A stretch of 5,166 nt of DNA from Bacteroidota bacterium (GTDB taxonomy: Bacteria; Bacteroidota; Ignavibacteria; Tepidaquicellales; Tepidaquicellaceae). The position numbers and the translations under genes are program-made. The notes under the pieces were generated by a model. The model was given only the letters and a program-made list of their open reading frames with translations, did not search any database and was not told the DNA's origin. The DNA is taken from positions 1 to 5,166 of the forward strand of contig DOWN01000117.1 of the NCBI GenBank assembly GCA_003519545.1, given 5' to 3'. Below, one piece after another: positions 4,673 to 5,166 of the stretch (position 1 is its first letter; each line of letters begins with the position of its first letter).

Positions 4673-5098
4673 TTAAGATTGTGCTCCTGGCAAAGACTTC
4701 CAATGCTTATATCCCTGCTCTATTAATTTTCTAAGAACTGACAAATCAACATCTTCAAGTTTTTTTATATAAAGACATGATTTTCCGTTTTTATATTTGC
4801 CGAGTTTGGCGAGCAACTCATCTTTACCTTTGAAATTGCCAAGCACATATAAAGTGAGGGCTTGTTTCCTTGGAGAGAAACCTGTGATGAAACAATCCCC
4901 TTCATGTCCGCTTTCGTATTTATAATGATACTTCCCAAACCCGATCATTGAAGGTCCCCACATCTTTGGTTTTTCACCTGTGATTTCTTTGAACATTTTT
5001 AAAATTACAAGTGAGTCTTTTCTTTTTTTCTCATCTTCAACTTGATTTATAAAATCAAGAGGTTTCACTTCTGTAACTTTTGTTTTTGGTTCATACAT
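4673..5098 (-). CDS. DUF1801 (YdhG-like) domain protein
   Basis: A 141-residue soluble protein of the DUF1801 family, a small alpha/beta fold that includes proteins annotated as frataxin-like iron chaperones. Its true function is not established. Hallmarks are MWGPSMIGFGKYHYKYESG at residues 46-64 and GDCFITGFSPRKQALTLYV at 67-85, then a C-terminal SCLYIKKLEDVDLSVLRKLI helix region. Length is normal for the family and there is no signal peptide or membrane segment. ATG at 5098-5096 has no strong Shine-Dalgarno. The stop codon of a likely upstream gene lies four bases before it, so translation may be coupled. The gene converges on the redoxin gene, with 89 bases between the stops and no obvious terminator of its own. 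Confidence 0.9.
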   Translation of the reverse strand: MYEPKTKVTEVKPLDFINQVEDEKKRKDSLVILKMFKEITGEKPKMWGPSMIGFGKYHYKYESGHEGDCFITGFSPRKQALTLYVLGNFKGKDELLAKLGKYKNGKSCLYIKKLEDVDLSVLRKLIEQGYKHWKSLPGAQS

Positions 5099-5102
5099 AT
5101 TG

Positions 5103-5165
5103 TTAATCTTTTTTAACTAAAAAATAAGATACTTTATTTTCAAAATCATCATGCGTAATTATGCC
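5103..5165 (-). CDS. C-terminal end of an upstream gene with a SHOCT-like tail (partial)
   Basis: Reading the minus strand in from the right edge gives an open frame of 20 residues, GIITHDDFENKVSYFLVKKD, then TAA at 5105-5103. The pattern G-I-I-T-x-D/E-D/E-F-E-x-K resembles the SHOCT domain, a short C-terminal oligomerisation module of the form GxITxEEFExKK. The stop lies four bases before the DUF1801 start, as expected in an operon. Only 63 bases are visible, so chance cannot be excluded and the main domain is outside the window. Confidence 0.5.
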   Translation of the reverse strand, partial: GIITHDDFENKVSYFLVKKD

Positions 5166-5166
5166 C

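Noticed and set aside
5106..5145. Sigma-70 promoter for the DUF1801 gene (TTGAAA with a weak -10 on the minus strand)
   Set aside because: The -10 partner (TTAGTT) is poor, and the stretch reads better as the end of an upstream gene.

Overview
This is an AT-rich bacterial window with four recognisable protein families, a probable fifth gene tail at the right edge, and two dense archipelagos of intergenic repeats. No RNA gene, transposase or CRISPR array is visible. Weak or absent Shine-Dalgarno sites at three of the four readable starts, a redoxin of the one-cysteine CPF type, and intergenic DNA packed with CACGAATT, TGTCATTCTGAAC and GTCCCCCTTTGGAGG repeats suggest the Bacteroidota/Chlorobiota-Ignavibacteriota group. 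That placement is inference from style, not from a marker gene.

Layout. Positions 1-1299 (minus) hold a nearly complete acetyl-CoA hydrolase/CoA-transferase that runs off the left edge. Positions 1300-2259 are a 960-base divergent intergenic region: an AT-rich leader, then repeats from about 1451 to 2094, then a leader with a small repeated motif. Positions 2260-3162 (plus) encode a compact DUF1338 protein related to the 2-oxoadipate dioxygenase/decarboxylase HglS. Positions 3163-3983 are a second repeat archipelago (3181-3775) followed by an AT-rich leader with an 11-bp inverted repeat. Positions 3984-4583 (plus) encode an exported redoxin of the PRX_like1 type, closed by a clear intrinsic terminator at 4619-4653. 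On the minus strand, converging on it, 4673-5098 encodes a DUF1801 (YdhG-like) protein. The last bases (5103-5165, minus) look like the end of an upstream gene with a SHOCT-like tail, four bases from the DUF1801 start.

How it fits together. The genes do not form one pathway. The CoA-transferase and the DUF1338 enzyme could both serve organic-acid or amino-acid breakdown, but they are divergent and separated by repeats, so the link is weak. The redoxin is a self-contained unit with its own leader and terminator. The DUF1801 gene looks like the distal gene of a minus-strand operon.

The most unusual content is the repeats. At least four families (a TGTCA-bounded element with inverted ends, a CACGAATT array, an ATTGCGG hairpin and a CCCCCT nested palindrome) occur in the same order and orientation on both sides of the DUF1338 gene. 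This implies that a compound repeat block was duplicated or assembled repeatedly, and part of it may even supply the DUF1338 stop codon.
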